A stretch of 49,690 nucleotides of DNA, taken from positions 1 to 49,690 of the IMG/VR virus record IMGVR_UViG_3300020183_000121; one strand, written 5' to 3'. Each line of letters starts with the position of its first letter. The stretch's first letter is position 1. Both the position numbers and the translations under genes were made by a program. Source of the DNA: a virus. Of this stretch, positions 16,398-26,100 are shown piece after piece. Below the pieces are notes generated by a model. The model searched no databases, was not told the DNA's origin, and saw only the letters and a program-made list of their open reading frames with translations.

Positions 16398-17428
16398 AGA
16401 TTTTTATATCCATAGCCAAATAGAAACAAGGTGTTCAGCTTAACATCAGTCTTAGTTTTTATCAATCCCTTCTCAATACTGTTTTCTACGAAGGTACCAA
16501 AGTTATCCTCAAATTTATTTCCGGGATGTTGCATTTCGGTCTGGAGCCCCAACGCCAAACAACCCGCTGGGTTTGCCGTAGGTTGACCACATCCCATACA
16601 AAGAGGCGGACCTGACGGTGGGCCTGAACCACACGGACATATGCACTTGAAACGCACGCAGCCGGGCTCCTCGCATTCGCAGCAGGCAGGGATGCTGCCG
16701 TCGCAGCAGTCGCAGGTCGCCTCCGGGTTGCAACAGCAGAACTCGGTTGGACAACATAAGGCTGATTGGTAAAAAGTACAGTCATCTGGCCCATCTGTAC
16801 ACTGATCGCAGGCAGGGACCTGATAACAGTTTGGAGGAATGGGATCAGGAGGGCATGGACCGCAAGTTTTAACTGAGCATTCGCCCCCTTCAATAGTAGA
16901 GCAGCAGCATAGCGTAGGAGGCGGAGGCTCACAACACTCCTGTTCTTCGCAATTTGGAGGAGGGCAGTCATCTGCGCATCCGGCGGCCATAGGTCCACAC
17001 GGGCCGCATTCTTTTTTGCAACACGGTCTATTTTTGTCGTTCTTGCAAATCTCCCTGTCGTTAGGAGGTTGATTATTTTCACACTTTATATTATGAAATA
17101 CAGCTGATATGCATGCAGATATTGTATGTCCTGGTGGGAAGCCTCCAGAGCTACCGCCCATTCCACCGCCGCCGCCACCGCTGCCGAATCCTCCAGTACC
17201 TGTCCCCTCTTGTTCAGATATTTCCTCACATACACACTCCTCCTCACTATCCACACATGAAACTATTTTATATTCATACTCGCATTTAACTTCTGGAGGA
17301 ACCCCTGAAATTACATCGCAATCATCCCCTATCTGTTCCACAGGGCAAGTTAAAGCTACAGCGTATGTTTTGCAGCATACAAATTTAGGACTTATGCAGC
17401 AACAAGGTATAGCTGGATTGGTCGACAT
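16394..17428 (-). CDS. Extremely cysteine-rich virion-type protein
   Basis: A 344-residue protein with about 51 cysteines (15 percent), many in CC and CCC clusters (e.g. IPCCCIS near the start, LCCCST, FCCCNPEATCDCCDG), set among Pro, Gly and Glu. A glycine-rich linker (about 80-100) divides it, and a cysteine-free C-terminal part (about 300-344) is more ordinary. ATG 17428 overlaps the upstream TGA as TGATG; a GTG one codon earlier is less likely. It follows the tail-protein array and precedes the glycosyltransferase-like gene. Multiple metal-binding knuckles or a disulfide-rich extracellular adhesin are both possible. Reading frames on other strands inside it are shadows. I recognise no family. 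Confidence 0.7.
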   Translation of the reverse strand: MSTNPAIPCCCISPKFVCCKTYAVALTCPVEQIGDDCDVISGVPPEVKCEYEYKIVSCVDSEEECVCEEISEQEGTGTGGFGSGGGGGGMGGSSGGFPPGHTISACISAVFHNIKCENNQPPNDREICKNDKNRPCCKKECGPCGPMAAGCADDCPPPNCEEQECCEPPPPTLCCCSTIEGGECSVKTCGPCPPDPIPPNCYQVPACDQCTDGPDDCTFYQSALCCPTEFCCCNPEATCDCCDGSIPACCECEEPGCVRFKCICPCGSGPPSGPPLCMGCGQPTANPAGCLALGLQTEMQHPGNKFEDNFGTFVENSIEKGLIKTKTDVKLNTLFLFGYGYKNL

Positions 17429-17715
17429 CACCGCTCGATAGCCTTAAACCCACTTGCAAACACTAGTTTATCTACACCTAGGGCTTTCTTTATTCTATCT
17501 AACTCCATGTCTGAGGCGCTTTGAAGTTGGCTTAAAAGCGAAATTGCAGCATCATTCAGCTTCTTTCTTTTAGCACAAGATGAACACCCAGATGATGTTA
17601 TATCTGAGTTTACAACATCATAAGCATTTTTAATCAAGGGGCTTATCTGTCTTACCTCTTCGTTATTAAGAAGAGCGTTTATGGTAGCGTACGTCATTGC
17701 AAATTTTTTTTCCAT
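17428..17715 (-). CDS. Hypothetical protein with CxxC
   Basis: A 95-residue helical protein beginning MEKKFAMTYATINALLNNEE with a CSSC pair (about residue 44-47) in the middle and a Lys/Leu-rich second half. Its stop overlaps the start of the cysteine-rich protein gene. It could be a chaperone, adaptor or small structural part for that protein; this rests on position only. Confidence 0.65.
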   Translation of the reverse strand: MEKKFAMTYATINALLNNEEVRQISPLIKNAYDVVNSDITSSGCSSCAKRKKLNDAAISLLSQLQSASDMELDRIKKALGVDKLVFASGFKAIER

Positions 17716-17727
17716 GAAAATACCCTA

Positions 17728-18138
17728 TTAAAATGAGGTCGATATGTGTGTTTCGTAGCGATTATTTTGCTCTCTAAAGAAAACCGTCATGTCCTCTGCC
17801 AGTATATCAATCTGCTTTTTCATTAGAGTAATTGCTTCATTCATGGTTTTTAAATTATAGAATATTAAATTCCATTCAGCAGCCCTGTAGAAATTTACTC
17901 CAGGCTTAGGTTTGTTTTTACTCATTGCCGCAAAGTCGGAAGGCTTAATTATTCCGTAAAACGTATCTACGTAGTCGCTATCGCTATTTTTATTTCTACT
18001 TATAACCAATAAATTTGAATCAATTGCGGAAAAGTTTGCAGGCTCCTGCAGCCCAGTGGATACCCTCACCCTGTATACAGGATCTTTGTCAGCCTCATAC
18101 ATGACATTTGTTGCAAAGCTTATAGAAAATCTTGCCAT
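17728..18138 (-). CDS. Hypothetical tail-associated protein
   Basis: A 136-residue protein, beta-rich in its first 90 residues and helical at the end (MNEAITLMKKQIDILAEDM). Its ATG overlaps the previous stop as TGATG, coupling it to the fibre-like protein upstream. No family is recognised. Context puts it among tail or host-contact genes. Confidence 0.65.
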   Translation of the reverse strand: MARFSISFATNVMYEADKDPVYRVRVSTGLQEPANFSAIDSNLLVISRNKNSDSDYVDTFYGIIKPSDFAAMSKNKPKPGVNFYRAAEWNLIFYNLKTMNEAITLMKKQIDILAEDMTVFFREQNNRYETHISTSF

Positions 18139-18572
18139 CAGTACACCCCTCCATCCATTGTTAGCACTCCGTCAAACTCTACCCAATCAGTATTAAGTAT
18201 TCCATCTGTAAGAGTATAGTATTTACCGACATCTACGACATACACCAACATTCCTACCTGTCTTCTTTCAGGAAGTATAGCGTCTCTAGCTGGTACATCG
18301 GCTACGGCTCTTATATAGCTTGCTCCGCCTTCTGAAATGAATCTACTTGAAGCAGAGTCATATATGAGCACAGCTCCTGCTGTAACGCCGGAAAAAGAAA
18401 ACATCGAATTAGCCGACGTAAGATCTATTATGTTTCCGCCGACGCCCATAGTAAATAACTTTTGATCAATTAAATTAAGTGCCAATTCGCCAGGATATAG
18501 CTCTGTTGAACTGGGAACTATTCCAGTTTGAATTGAGTGTCTATGTACAACACTTTTAAACTCTATTGGCAT
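18138..18572 (-). CDS. Tail-fibre-type protein
   Basis: A 144-residue protein containing ELYPGELALNLIDQKLFT (about 24-41), the head-proximal motif of many phage tail-fibre and minor structural proteins (consensus near PGELAINxxDxKLF), and later MLVYVVDVGKYYTL, a short beta motif also common in phage fibre proteins. It is short for a fibre, so it may be a fibre adaptor or a minimal fibre head. Its first 17 nt overlap the end of the preceding gene. Structural class is fairly sure; receptor function is inferred. Confidence 0.65.
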   Translation of the reverse strand: MPIEFKSVVHRHSIQTGIVPSSTELYPGELALNLIDQKLFTMGVGGNIIDLTSANSMFSFSGVTAGAVLIYDSASSRFISEGGASYIRAVADVPARDAILPERRQVGMLVYVVDVGKYYTLTDGILNTDWVEFDGVLTMDGGVY

Positions 18573-19758
18573 TGTCGTTTACTCCGAAGAACATACCTGC
18601 AGAAGTTACGTTTCTTTGAGGTAGATTAGATAGTGCTTGGACAGCATCAGAAGTTTCGCTTTCTCGGCATTGTCCATCAAAAGCATTCTGTTCATCTATA
18701 AACCACACCACTGGACAGTCGCAGGTAGTTGGATCTGCCTCAGATGTAGTTCCTGATCCGCTGCTCTGATATTCAATACTTGTGCCCCAACTTATATAGC
18801 CATACACCATAACCATTGCCCCTAACATTATTGGTTGAGGTCTGTATCCTTTACTAAGCATGTCGCTGAGATTGACCCCCACTCCGTATATCTTATCTCC
18901 AGAGCTGTAGGGATTTTCCAAATTTTCTTTTATATTAAATGCCAGCATGTACTCAAGATCACTAGGATATTGTGCCCAGCTATTTGTAGGTGCACAAGGA
19001 TATTGACATGCGTTTCCTGCAATTACGCATTGCTCGGCATTGAAGCCATACCTCCAGGCAAAAACTACGACCTCAGTTACTGATTCCCCGTTTTCATTTG
19101 TATAAGGTATTGTTGTTTGCCCGATAGCCTGACGTGAAGTTATTGATGCTAAGAAAGGTCCAATAATATTAAACCTTGCCGCACTGGCTCCATATCGGCT
19201 TCTTCTATCGCATGAATCTTGACAACGGCTTTGAGCTTCTTGAAAGTTGCTAGTGGGCGTAAACAAGTGAGCATTTCTTTCATTACCCAAAAACTGCTGA
19301 GGAGTCTTAAATTCAGCTTGACTTGTTGGCCCTACTGGATGACAAATCCCATTTAGATTGTATCCTGATCCGTATACGTTCGGAGATCCGCCCCCAATAA
19401 GTATGCTGGGCGGAGCCACTAGCTTTAGATTAACCTTTGGCAAACAGGCATCCCCAGATATATAACCGACGCTACCCTCCAACCTCATTGTCTGATCGGG
19501 GTCGTCTTCGTCTGGTACTGTATTTTCAATATTTACCGTTAGAGGATTGCAGCCTATTTCAGCAGGTGGCGGAGTAGGCCAAGGTCTTCTGACTATGTCA
19601 TTTACGCATTTTATTTCTGCTGTAGGATTGTTAGGATCGGGTCCACATTTTTTAATTGGAATAATTCCAGTGTCGCAACTTACTTCTCCGTTAGTCACGC
19701 AGGTTGTCCCAGATACTACTGGATTAATTGGTACGCATGAGTCTAGAGCTAGTGGCAT
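18556..19758 (-). CDS. Cysteine-containing tail protein
   Basis: A 400-residue protein with a cysteine-rich N-terminal 75 residues (e.g. CGPDPNNPTAEIKC), a Pro-rich joint (RRPWPTPPPAEIGC), a beta-rich middle, and two further clusters (QCVIAGNACQYPCAP; TTCDCPVVW). It has no recognisable enzymatic motif. It sits at the distal end of the adhesin-like array and before the fibre-type protein, so a distal fibre or receptor-contact role is likely. Family unknown. Confidence 0.6.
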   Translation of the reverse strand: MPLALDSCVPINPVVSGTTCVTNGEVSCDTGIIPIKKCGPDPNNPTAEIKCVNDIVRRPWPTPPPAEIGCNPLTVNIENTVPDEDDPDQTMRLEGSVGYISGDACLPKVNLKLVAPPSILIGGGSPNVYGSGYNLNGICHPVGPTSQAEFKTPQQFLGNERNAHLFTPTSNFQEAQSRCQDSCDRRSRYGASAARFNIIGPFLASITSRQAIGQTTIPYTNENGESVTEVVVFAWRYGFNAEQCVIAGNACQYPCAPTNSWAQYPSDLEYMLAFNIKENLENPYSSGDKIYGVGVNLSDMLSKGYRPQPIMLGAMVMVYGYISWGTSIEYQSSGSGTTSEADPTTCDCPVVWFIDEQNAFDGQCRESETSDAVQALSNLPQRNVTSAGMFFGVNDNANRV

Positions 19759-19767
19759 TGGAACTAG

Positions 19768-20739
19768 TTACTCCGTTTGACAATCAAATACACTTGAATT
19801 CCCATTAGATTGGGGGAGCCCTATGTATATATAGTGTATTATAGGGGAAAACTCTGAACTAGATCCGTTTATAAAAGTTTTAAATGGAGTTGGTAAATCA
19901 TCTTTTACTAAAGCGTTAACACTAAGAGGCGTATTTGCCTGTATTTCAATATTGCCAAAATTATCTGGCTTTGCGCCAGCTATAGAATACACAACTTCAC
20001 TACAAAGTAAATCTTTTGAACCTGTACCTGAAATTTTATCTTTCCACACTCCGCAGATTTCTTCGGGGGTGTCATTAGCATTTAAAACTGCCCCTATAAT
20101 TACTGTATTAGTTTGAGGTCGCACAGATATAGTGCAATTATTTCCGGGCACTAGCTTTATATCTCCAAATACCGGATCCTGTGGAGGTTGGTGTATCAGC
20201 TCATTAGCTTTTTGCATTATTAGAGGCTTTGAGTTTTTACAAGTTATACTATTTACCCTATGCCTAGAAAAGAAATTTATAGTTGTAGGCTCAAATTCCA
20301 TATTTGGAGGATTAAAGATTGTTCCATCTAATACTCTAATTAATTTTGAGTAATTATTTAAGCACAGAAATCCATCAATAATAAAGCCGGGCGATTCAAA
20401 GTCCTCACTATCAAAATAAACTCTAATAAATTCTTCATTTGCTGGGTGAGTATCTGTAGAAACTGATAAGTCCCCGCCAGCTAAAGAGAAGTCTAAGTCG
20501 TCGATTGTTATCATTAATTGTAATTTAAGTATTAAAGAATAGGAGTCGGAGGATCCAATTTCTGTTAAAAATATCCTAGGTGTCCCAATTATAAGATTTT
20601 CAAGTTCTGGCGATAAACCGTATATATTGATGCCAAAATCTACTATCGTAGATTTTATAGCATCATTTTGATTCTCCGAAAAGTAATCCGAGTTAAATTC
20701 CTTTAATGGATAGCTTACTGTCTTAAAATATTCATACAT
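19768..20739 (-). CDS. Array tail protein 1 (adhesin-like)
   Basis: A 323-residue beta-rich protein. It keeps a trace of the YPL-type N-terminal motif seen in its neighbours (VSYPLKEFNSDYF) and near residue 261 has VYSIAGAKPDNFGNIEIQAN, a variant of the NGxxPDxxGNIxL fibre motif. Its ATG overlaps the TAA of the upstream array member (TAATG). I read it as a diverged member of the paralogous tail-protein array between 19768 and 27166. Confidence 0.6.
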   Translation of the reverse strand: MYEYFKTVSYPLKEFNSDYFSENQNDAIKSTIVDFGINIYGLSPELENLIIGTPRIFLTEIGSSDSYSLILKLQLMITIDDLDFSLAGGDLSVSTDTHPANEEFIRVYFDSEDFESPGFIIDGFLCLNNYSKLIRVLDGTIFNPPNMEFEPTTINFFSRHRVNSITCKNSKPLIMQKANELIHQPPQDPVFGDIKLVPGNNCTISVRPQTNTVIIGAVLNANDTPEEICGVWKDKISGTGSKDLLCSEVVYSIAGAKPDNFGNIEIQANTPLSVNALVKDDLPTPFKTFINGSSSEFSPIIHYIYIGLPQSNGNSSVFDCQTE

Positions 20740-21614
20740 TATGCACCTGCTAAATTTAGAGTTATTTTGTTATCTGATACTTGAATTCTAAAAGAAGGTC
20801 TTGCTTCTCTTATTTCAACAGTAGTACCGCTAGGATCGCTCAATGGAGTGGATAGAGCCAGCATTATCGATCCGTTCTTTTTCCTCTTTAGCGAACTTTT
20901 ATACGGCCCAGTAATTTGTCCGGTACTTGGACTTTTTACATAATGCAAAACTTTTAATCTCTTCAAAAATCTTGAACTTAACTCAAATATGTCATCTGTC
21001 TGATCGTTTGCGCCTGTTATACAGTTATATCTAGTAAAATGAGGATCTCCTATCAAATCTATTCTTATAGTGCTCGTATGTTCGGTGGATGAGCTGCTCT
21101 CATGTGAAACAGCAGTAAGCTTTACTCCAACTTCTGCTACTAATTCAATATTTCCATGTTTTCCATTTATACTTTGAACTTGCGGACCTGGCAAGTATTG
21201 ACATACATGTGGTAAAAATCTAGCTACTGATGGAACTAATTCGGTTTCACCATCAGGCAAGGCTTGAGCCAAAGCTGTACTATTTGGATCTATAACTATA
21301 CATCCATTTGTAAATCCTTTTGAATCTGCGATTTTAATTGAGTCATCAGTCTTATTTAAGAATACTTTGGCTTCTCCGATCTCTTCGCCATTTGATGAAG
21401 ATATAACTAATGATATTAATAGCTCTGTCTTTATAATCTTAGATATATATGGAGTCTCCGTTGCTTCATAAGAGTTGTTGCAATAAACTCTAGCATCCAG
21501 TATCCATGTTTGGGGCAGAAATAAACTATTCATAGATAAAGTTGAGGAATCGGTGAAAGGGTAATTCCTCATTGAATTAAGGTTTCTCCACCCTAAGTTA
21601 TTTAATGAATTCAT
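20739..21614 (-). CDS. Array tail protein 2 (adhesin-like)
   Basis: A 291-residue protein. The N-terminus GWRNLNSMRNYPFTDSSTL closely resembles that of the 312-residue protein (WLNSNLLRNYPLSQSATL), and a fibre-type motif QSINGKHGNIEL occurs near residue 146. The C-terminal part is beta-rich. Start and stop overlap both neighbours. The shared N-terminal domain probably attaches each member to the same tail platform. Confidence 0.65.
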   Translation of the reverse strand: MNSLNNLGWRNLNSMRNYPFTDSSTLSMNSLFLPQTWILDARVYCNNSYEATETPYISKIIKTELLISLVISSSNGEEIGEAKVFLNKTDDSIKIADSKGFTNGCIVIDPNSTALAQALPDGETELVPSVARFLPHVCQYLPGPQVQSINGKHGNIELVAEVGVKLTAVSHESSSSTEHTSTIRIDLIGDPHFTRYNCITGANDQTDDIFELSSRFLKRLKVLHYVKSPSTGQITGPYKSSLKRKKNGSIMLALSTPLSDPSGTTVEIREARPSFRIQVSDNKITLNLAGA

Positions 21615-23170
21615 TCTGCAGCCTTCCTAATAGCCAAACTTCTTATCGCAGACTCGCCATTGGTACGAACGTATGACTGAACTTTAGAATCGAATCCTTG
21701 GTCATCTAGCGTTCCAGCCCCTAACAACATTCCATTTTTAGACAGTATCCAAGAATTTCCAGTTCCTCTCAATTCAAGGGAGTATTCTGGATTATTTGAA
21801 TGCACATATCTAGAATGTGCTATACGAACATATTTTCCAGCCTCCTCAAATGAGTCTGGGGCAGATATAATTACATCCACGGCATACACTTCCTGCAGAT
21901 CATAGACCGTAGCTATGCCAATATACACCTGATATGTAATCCCCTGATATGTAATTTCTTTGAAAGCTCTTAGATTATTCAGTAGGGATCCGAATAAAGT
22001 CATGCTTACTCCGGACACCCCATACATTTGCCACTCTCCAAGAGCCATGTCAATAACCAACTCATTCAGCGACTCCCCCAACACATTGACGCTGCCATTA
22101 GACTTGAATATGGCTTGTCCTGCATTCAATGGATTTTGATGGCTATAATTGAATATAGTAAAGACATGTGCCCCTGTGCTATGAACCTCAAATACCAATT
22201 TTATGGATGGATCGGGGACTATCTGACTTGTAGTCTCGTTGAATGCCTGCTTTAAAATATTTGTAAGACTTTGAGAGGAGGCACAACTTTCAGGTATGGA
22301 TATTCTGCCCTTGCAGAAAGATTCCAATGGAATATCCGAGGATATCTTGAAATTCTCTCTTTCAGTCTGCTGGTTAGTTATGGTTGCATAAAGTGGACGA
22401 TCCAATACCAGCACTATCTCAGAATTTAATCCTTCTGGTCTTATCCCATTTATAGTTTTTATGGGGCTGAAACTGCACGTTTCAGATTCAGGTCTGCCGC
22501 CACATGCACCTGAATATTGTCTCAAGGATTGTTTTATTTCGTTGGATGTTCCAGAGAACCGTATTATTATTTCATTCTTATCGGAATCCGGCTGTATTTC
22601 AATTCCGTTTTGCCCAGTCATTTCGACTCTGCCATCCAAAACTGTGTCATACCCCAATCTTCCAATAGTGGTCACACCTCCATAGGAGTATTTGGTTATG
22701 CAAAAATCTGAAATCATAGAACTGCTAGGCCCTTGAAATATCCAAACGCCTTCCTTAGAGGCCCCAGATCCAAAGGTTATCCATCCACCGACTCCTGGAA
22801 TTTTTGGAGATATAGCAACGGTAACCCCATTCATATTTGTTTGTCTACGAGTTTCTACAGTGGCGACAACGTAGGATCCAAGCATGGAGTACTCCAAGGA
22901 GTAGTCGTCGGCATCCGGCGCATTATCGGAAAAGGGATGAGACTTAGATCCCATTATAGTCATAGATATTAGAGATCGGGTTATTGAAATGTTTGCTATA
23001 AATATGCAAGCCGCTGCACTTTCCGGAATAGTTATAGACATATCCGTAAGGAGACAATTTATGCTGGAGACTTTATCAGTAGAGTAATAGGGCTCGTAGG
23101 TAGCCCTTATATCTATAGGATACGATTTAAACTCGTTATCGTTTAGAAAATCTCTGGTTACTACTCTCAT
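21611..23170 (-). CDS. Array tail protein 3 (adhesin-like)
   Basis: A 519-residue protein. The N-terminus has FLNDNEFKSYPIDIRATYEP, a variant of the array's NYPL motif, and the segment KTINGIRPEGLNSEIVLVLD lies near residue 245. The C-terminal 190 residues (from about 330) are rich in aromatic and beta-forming residues with the sense of a lectin-like or jelly-roll domain (e.g. YVRIAHSRYVHSNNPEYSLE), which is a fold guess only. It overlaps the next gene as ATGA. Receptor or surface-sugar binding is a reasonable inference. Confidence 0.6.
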   Translation of the reverse strand: MRVVTRDFLNDNEFKSYPIDIRATYEPYYSTDKVSSINCLLTDMSITIPESAAACIFIANISITRSLISMTIMGSKSHPFSDNAPDADDYSLEYSMLGSYVVATVETRRQTNMNGVTVAISPKIPGVGGWITFGSGASKEGVWIFQGPSSSMISDFCITKYSYGGVTTIGRLGYDTVLDGRVEMTGQNGIEIQPDSDKNEIIIRFSGTSNEIKQSLRQYSGACGGRPESETCSFSPIKTINGIRPEGLNSEIVLVLDRPLYATITNQQTERENFKISSDIPLESFCKGRISIPESCASSQSLTNILKQAFNETTSQIVPDPSIKLVFEVHSTGAHVFTIFNYSHQNPLNAGQAIFKSNGSVNVLGESLNELVIDMALGEWQMYGVSGVSMTLFGSLLNNLRAFKEITYQGITYQVYIGIATVYDLQEVYAVDVIISAPDSFEEAGKYVRIAHSRYVHSNNPEYSLELRGTGNSWILSKNGMLLGAGTLDDQGFDSKVQSYVRTNGESAIRSLAIRKAAE

Positions 23171-23178
23171 ATGATTCC

Positions 23179-26100
23179 TTACAAATTAAAGGCTTTGCCT
23201 ACCTGAAATGGAGCTACAGGTATTTCCGCCACATCATTTGAATCGTCTGATCTCACGCACTTTGTGTACAGCCTAGCACCAGCTTCAGGTACATAGGATA
23301 TCAATACCTGGTGATTTCCACTTCCTAAGTTCTCTGGAAGGCCTCCTAAAGAAATTGTCTGAGTTCCTGCGTTTCCGGTACTTATATTAACAGTAGACGA
23401 GGAAAACTCTTGCCAGCCTGCATCTGTCAAGGATTTATAGGTGATCGTTACCTGGCCGGTACCATAGGTTACTTGAGGTAAGTTTAAATTAAATAAAATA
23501 TTATTTTCTTCATTTACAGATTGAGCTATTGTGCTAGGCTGTATTGAATCGCATGGATTAACCGAACTTTTATTAGGCCGTATTGTTATGGACTTTTCCA
23601 CTCCTCCCGCTGGAACTAGCAAATGTTCCGCTTCGTCCGGATTATTACATGGATCCTCATCTTGAGCCGTTCCAGTGTATTTAAATAGTATATTTAATTT
23701 TATGTTAAGTCCTGATCTGTAATTAAGCGATACTATCTTTCTAAACAGAGGATCAACTATAACAAAGCCACCAGTTATCATGGCATACCCGCTACATGGC
23801 GGAGTTATATAAGGACTTTGCCCTGGGGGTCCGCCAGGAACAGGCATTCCAGATTGAGTCAAATCGGCCTCGAATTTAAGTGATCCAGAGTTCGGTACGC
23901 TAAATGTGAAGCCCTGCGATACTGGATTCAGATTCTTGTAGTACAAATACGACGCATCCTCAAGCGGTACCGCGGCCACAGAATCATTTTCATCCATCTG
24001 ATACGTAGCATTTGTTTCCGGATCTACCGCCGATATTGGATTGTAAAGGCTTAAACTTAACTCAAGTTTAAGTTTCTTGATTATCGTTGGCGTATTAGTA
24101 TTATTTTCTACCATGGCCTGCACTTGAACTTTAAAGTTCTGCTGAGGCCACATTCTAAATCTGGAATTCAGCTTTCCTTGAGTTGGACAGGAGCGTAAAC
24201 TATCTTCAAAATTAGTTTGAACATTATTGTAAATGGATACAAGAGCGTTATATTGCTTTACGAGCTCGCTGTACTTTACCGCTACGCCTTTTATGTAGTC
24301 CGATGAATTCTCATAGTCGGTGCATCTGCAGCAAGGGGCGCAGTGAGAATCAAGTTTTATTTTGCCTCCTGACGTAGCAGAGTACCCCGTATCAACACTG
24401 ACACAATCTTCCGAAGGGGCTTGCAACTTTATATCGCCCCTATCGTTTGGCGATACTCCATTTATAGATCTAAGGTAGCCAGGTACGTCTATAAGATCTT
24501 CGCAAGGCTGCAGCCCCTCTCCAGCCCCTATTGATACGGCAAAATTCACTGCTGTGAAATTTTCAGATTTATAATCTAATTGATAGTTGTATCCTGAAGA
24601 AAAAGTTAACAATCCTGTAGATATATTGCGATCTTGTAAATTTAGCGATACCTGTCCAGTGTAAGGTTCCAGGCAAAAGGGAGATAGCGGAAAGTTATCT
24701 GTTGGACTAAAATCAACAAGCGTCGGCACACTTAAAAACACTATTGTCAATGCCAGCCTTCCTTCGTCTATATTCAGTTGAAGGTGATTGTATTTTCCAA
24801 TATTTACAATCTTTGCCGTGTAAGCTCCTGATGATTGAAAGTCTGATTTACTTATCAATAATCTATCGCCAGCGTATACGTTGCATGTAAGTATATAAAA
24901 GACCAAACCTTCTTCAGTAGAAGACGTATCTATTGAAGTGTTAAAGATACTAGATATCTCTATGTCGTTAAGATAAACCTGTTCTCCGGGGTATACGTTG
25001 TACTCTCCAGAAAGTTTTACACTTACTATAGCGGGATTTCCATTTGGATTTTTAACTATAAATGGAAGACCGCTAGATTCTGCTTCCTCTAAAAATCCAG
25101 CCTTATAGGCTGTAGGTAATTTAATAAGCTGGCCACCTTCTTCAGCATTTACAAGCTTTTTTACCACCCCGTCTTGCTCCAACGCTCCTAATAGCCAATC
25201 AGTTTGCGGAGTATTTTTGGCAAAGGAGTCAATAATGCCATTACTAAAGCCATATAAATAAGTTTTTCCATTTGCAGTAAGCAGTAGCGGGCTTCCGCTG
25301 TCACCATTCCAAACAAAACCTAAACCTGAATACCATGAAGGTGTATTTGGCGGGTTCCAGGGAACTGGAAATTCTCCAGAATGGTCTTGATATGGCCTAT
25401 ATAATATAGGCGAATATCCAGAGAAACCAGACGACGAATAGTAACTGCTACCTTGAGTAACAGTATATACTAAATATTTACCGTTTGAATCTTGTCTCCA
25501 AATTTTTACTTCAGGGGGAATAGTTCTAAAGTCAACTATATCGTAGCAATTAATTTGTTGTTGCTCTTCCTCAGTAAGTGGAATTAGCAGTCTATATAAA
25601 TTAGCATCCTCATATCTAGATATGAATTGACCTTCCCTATTAACTATGTCACCATTTTTTTTTAAAAGTCGTATAGTTTGATTTGTATTATTTTCAGGTC
25701 CTACAAAGTGGTTACATCCAAGAAAGTGCTTCGGAGACACCATGCAGAATGGCGGCACCCCATTGTTCCAATTGTTGTGATCAAGGGGATTAAAAATAGG
25801 ATTTTCGGCATACATTCCGTTAGTCGGATTCTGAATGTTTCCATTATCGGCAAGGATCCAGAAAGGTTCACCCTGTATGAAGCCGCTATCAGATCTGAAC
25901 GCAAACCTATTGAGATTTGACCCTCTATTTCTAACATGCAGTCCGCTGAAATCAGGTACGTCAACCCCCTTTGACTGCAGGAAAGAGACCATTCCGGAGT
26001 TATATCCAATTACTGGAGCATGCTGTCTAAATGTAAATCCAGCTGGAAGTGGCCCCCCGGGAGGAATTGGAATTGTCTGACCGCTGGAATCTACATAAGA

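Noticed and set aside
16486-17082. 198-codon frame inside the cysteine-rich gene
   Set aside because: It is a frame shadow on the same strand; the 344-residue frame has proper stop/start coupling to both neighbours.
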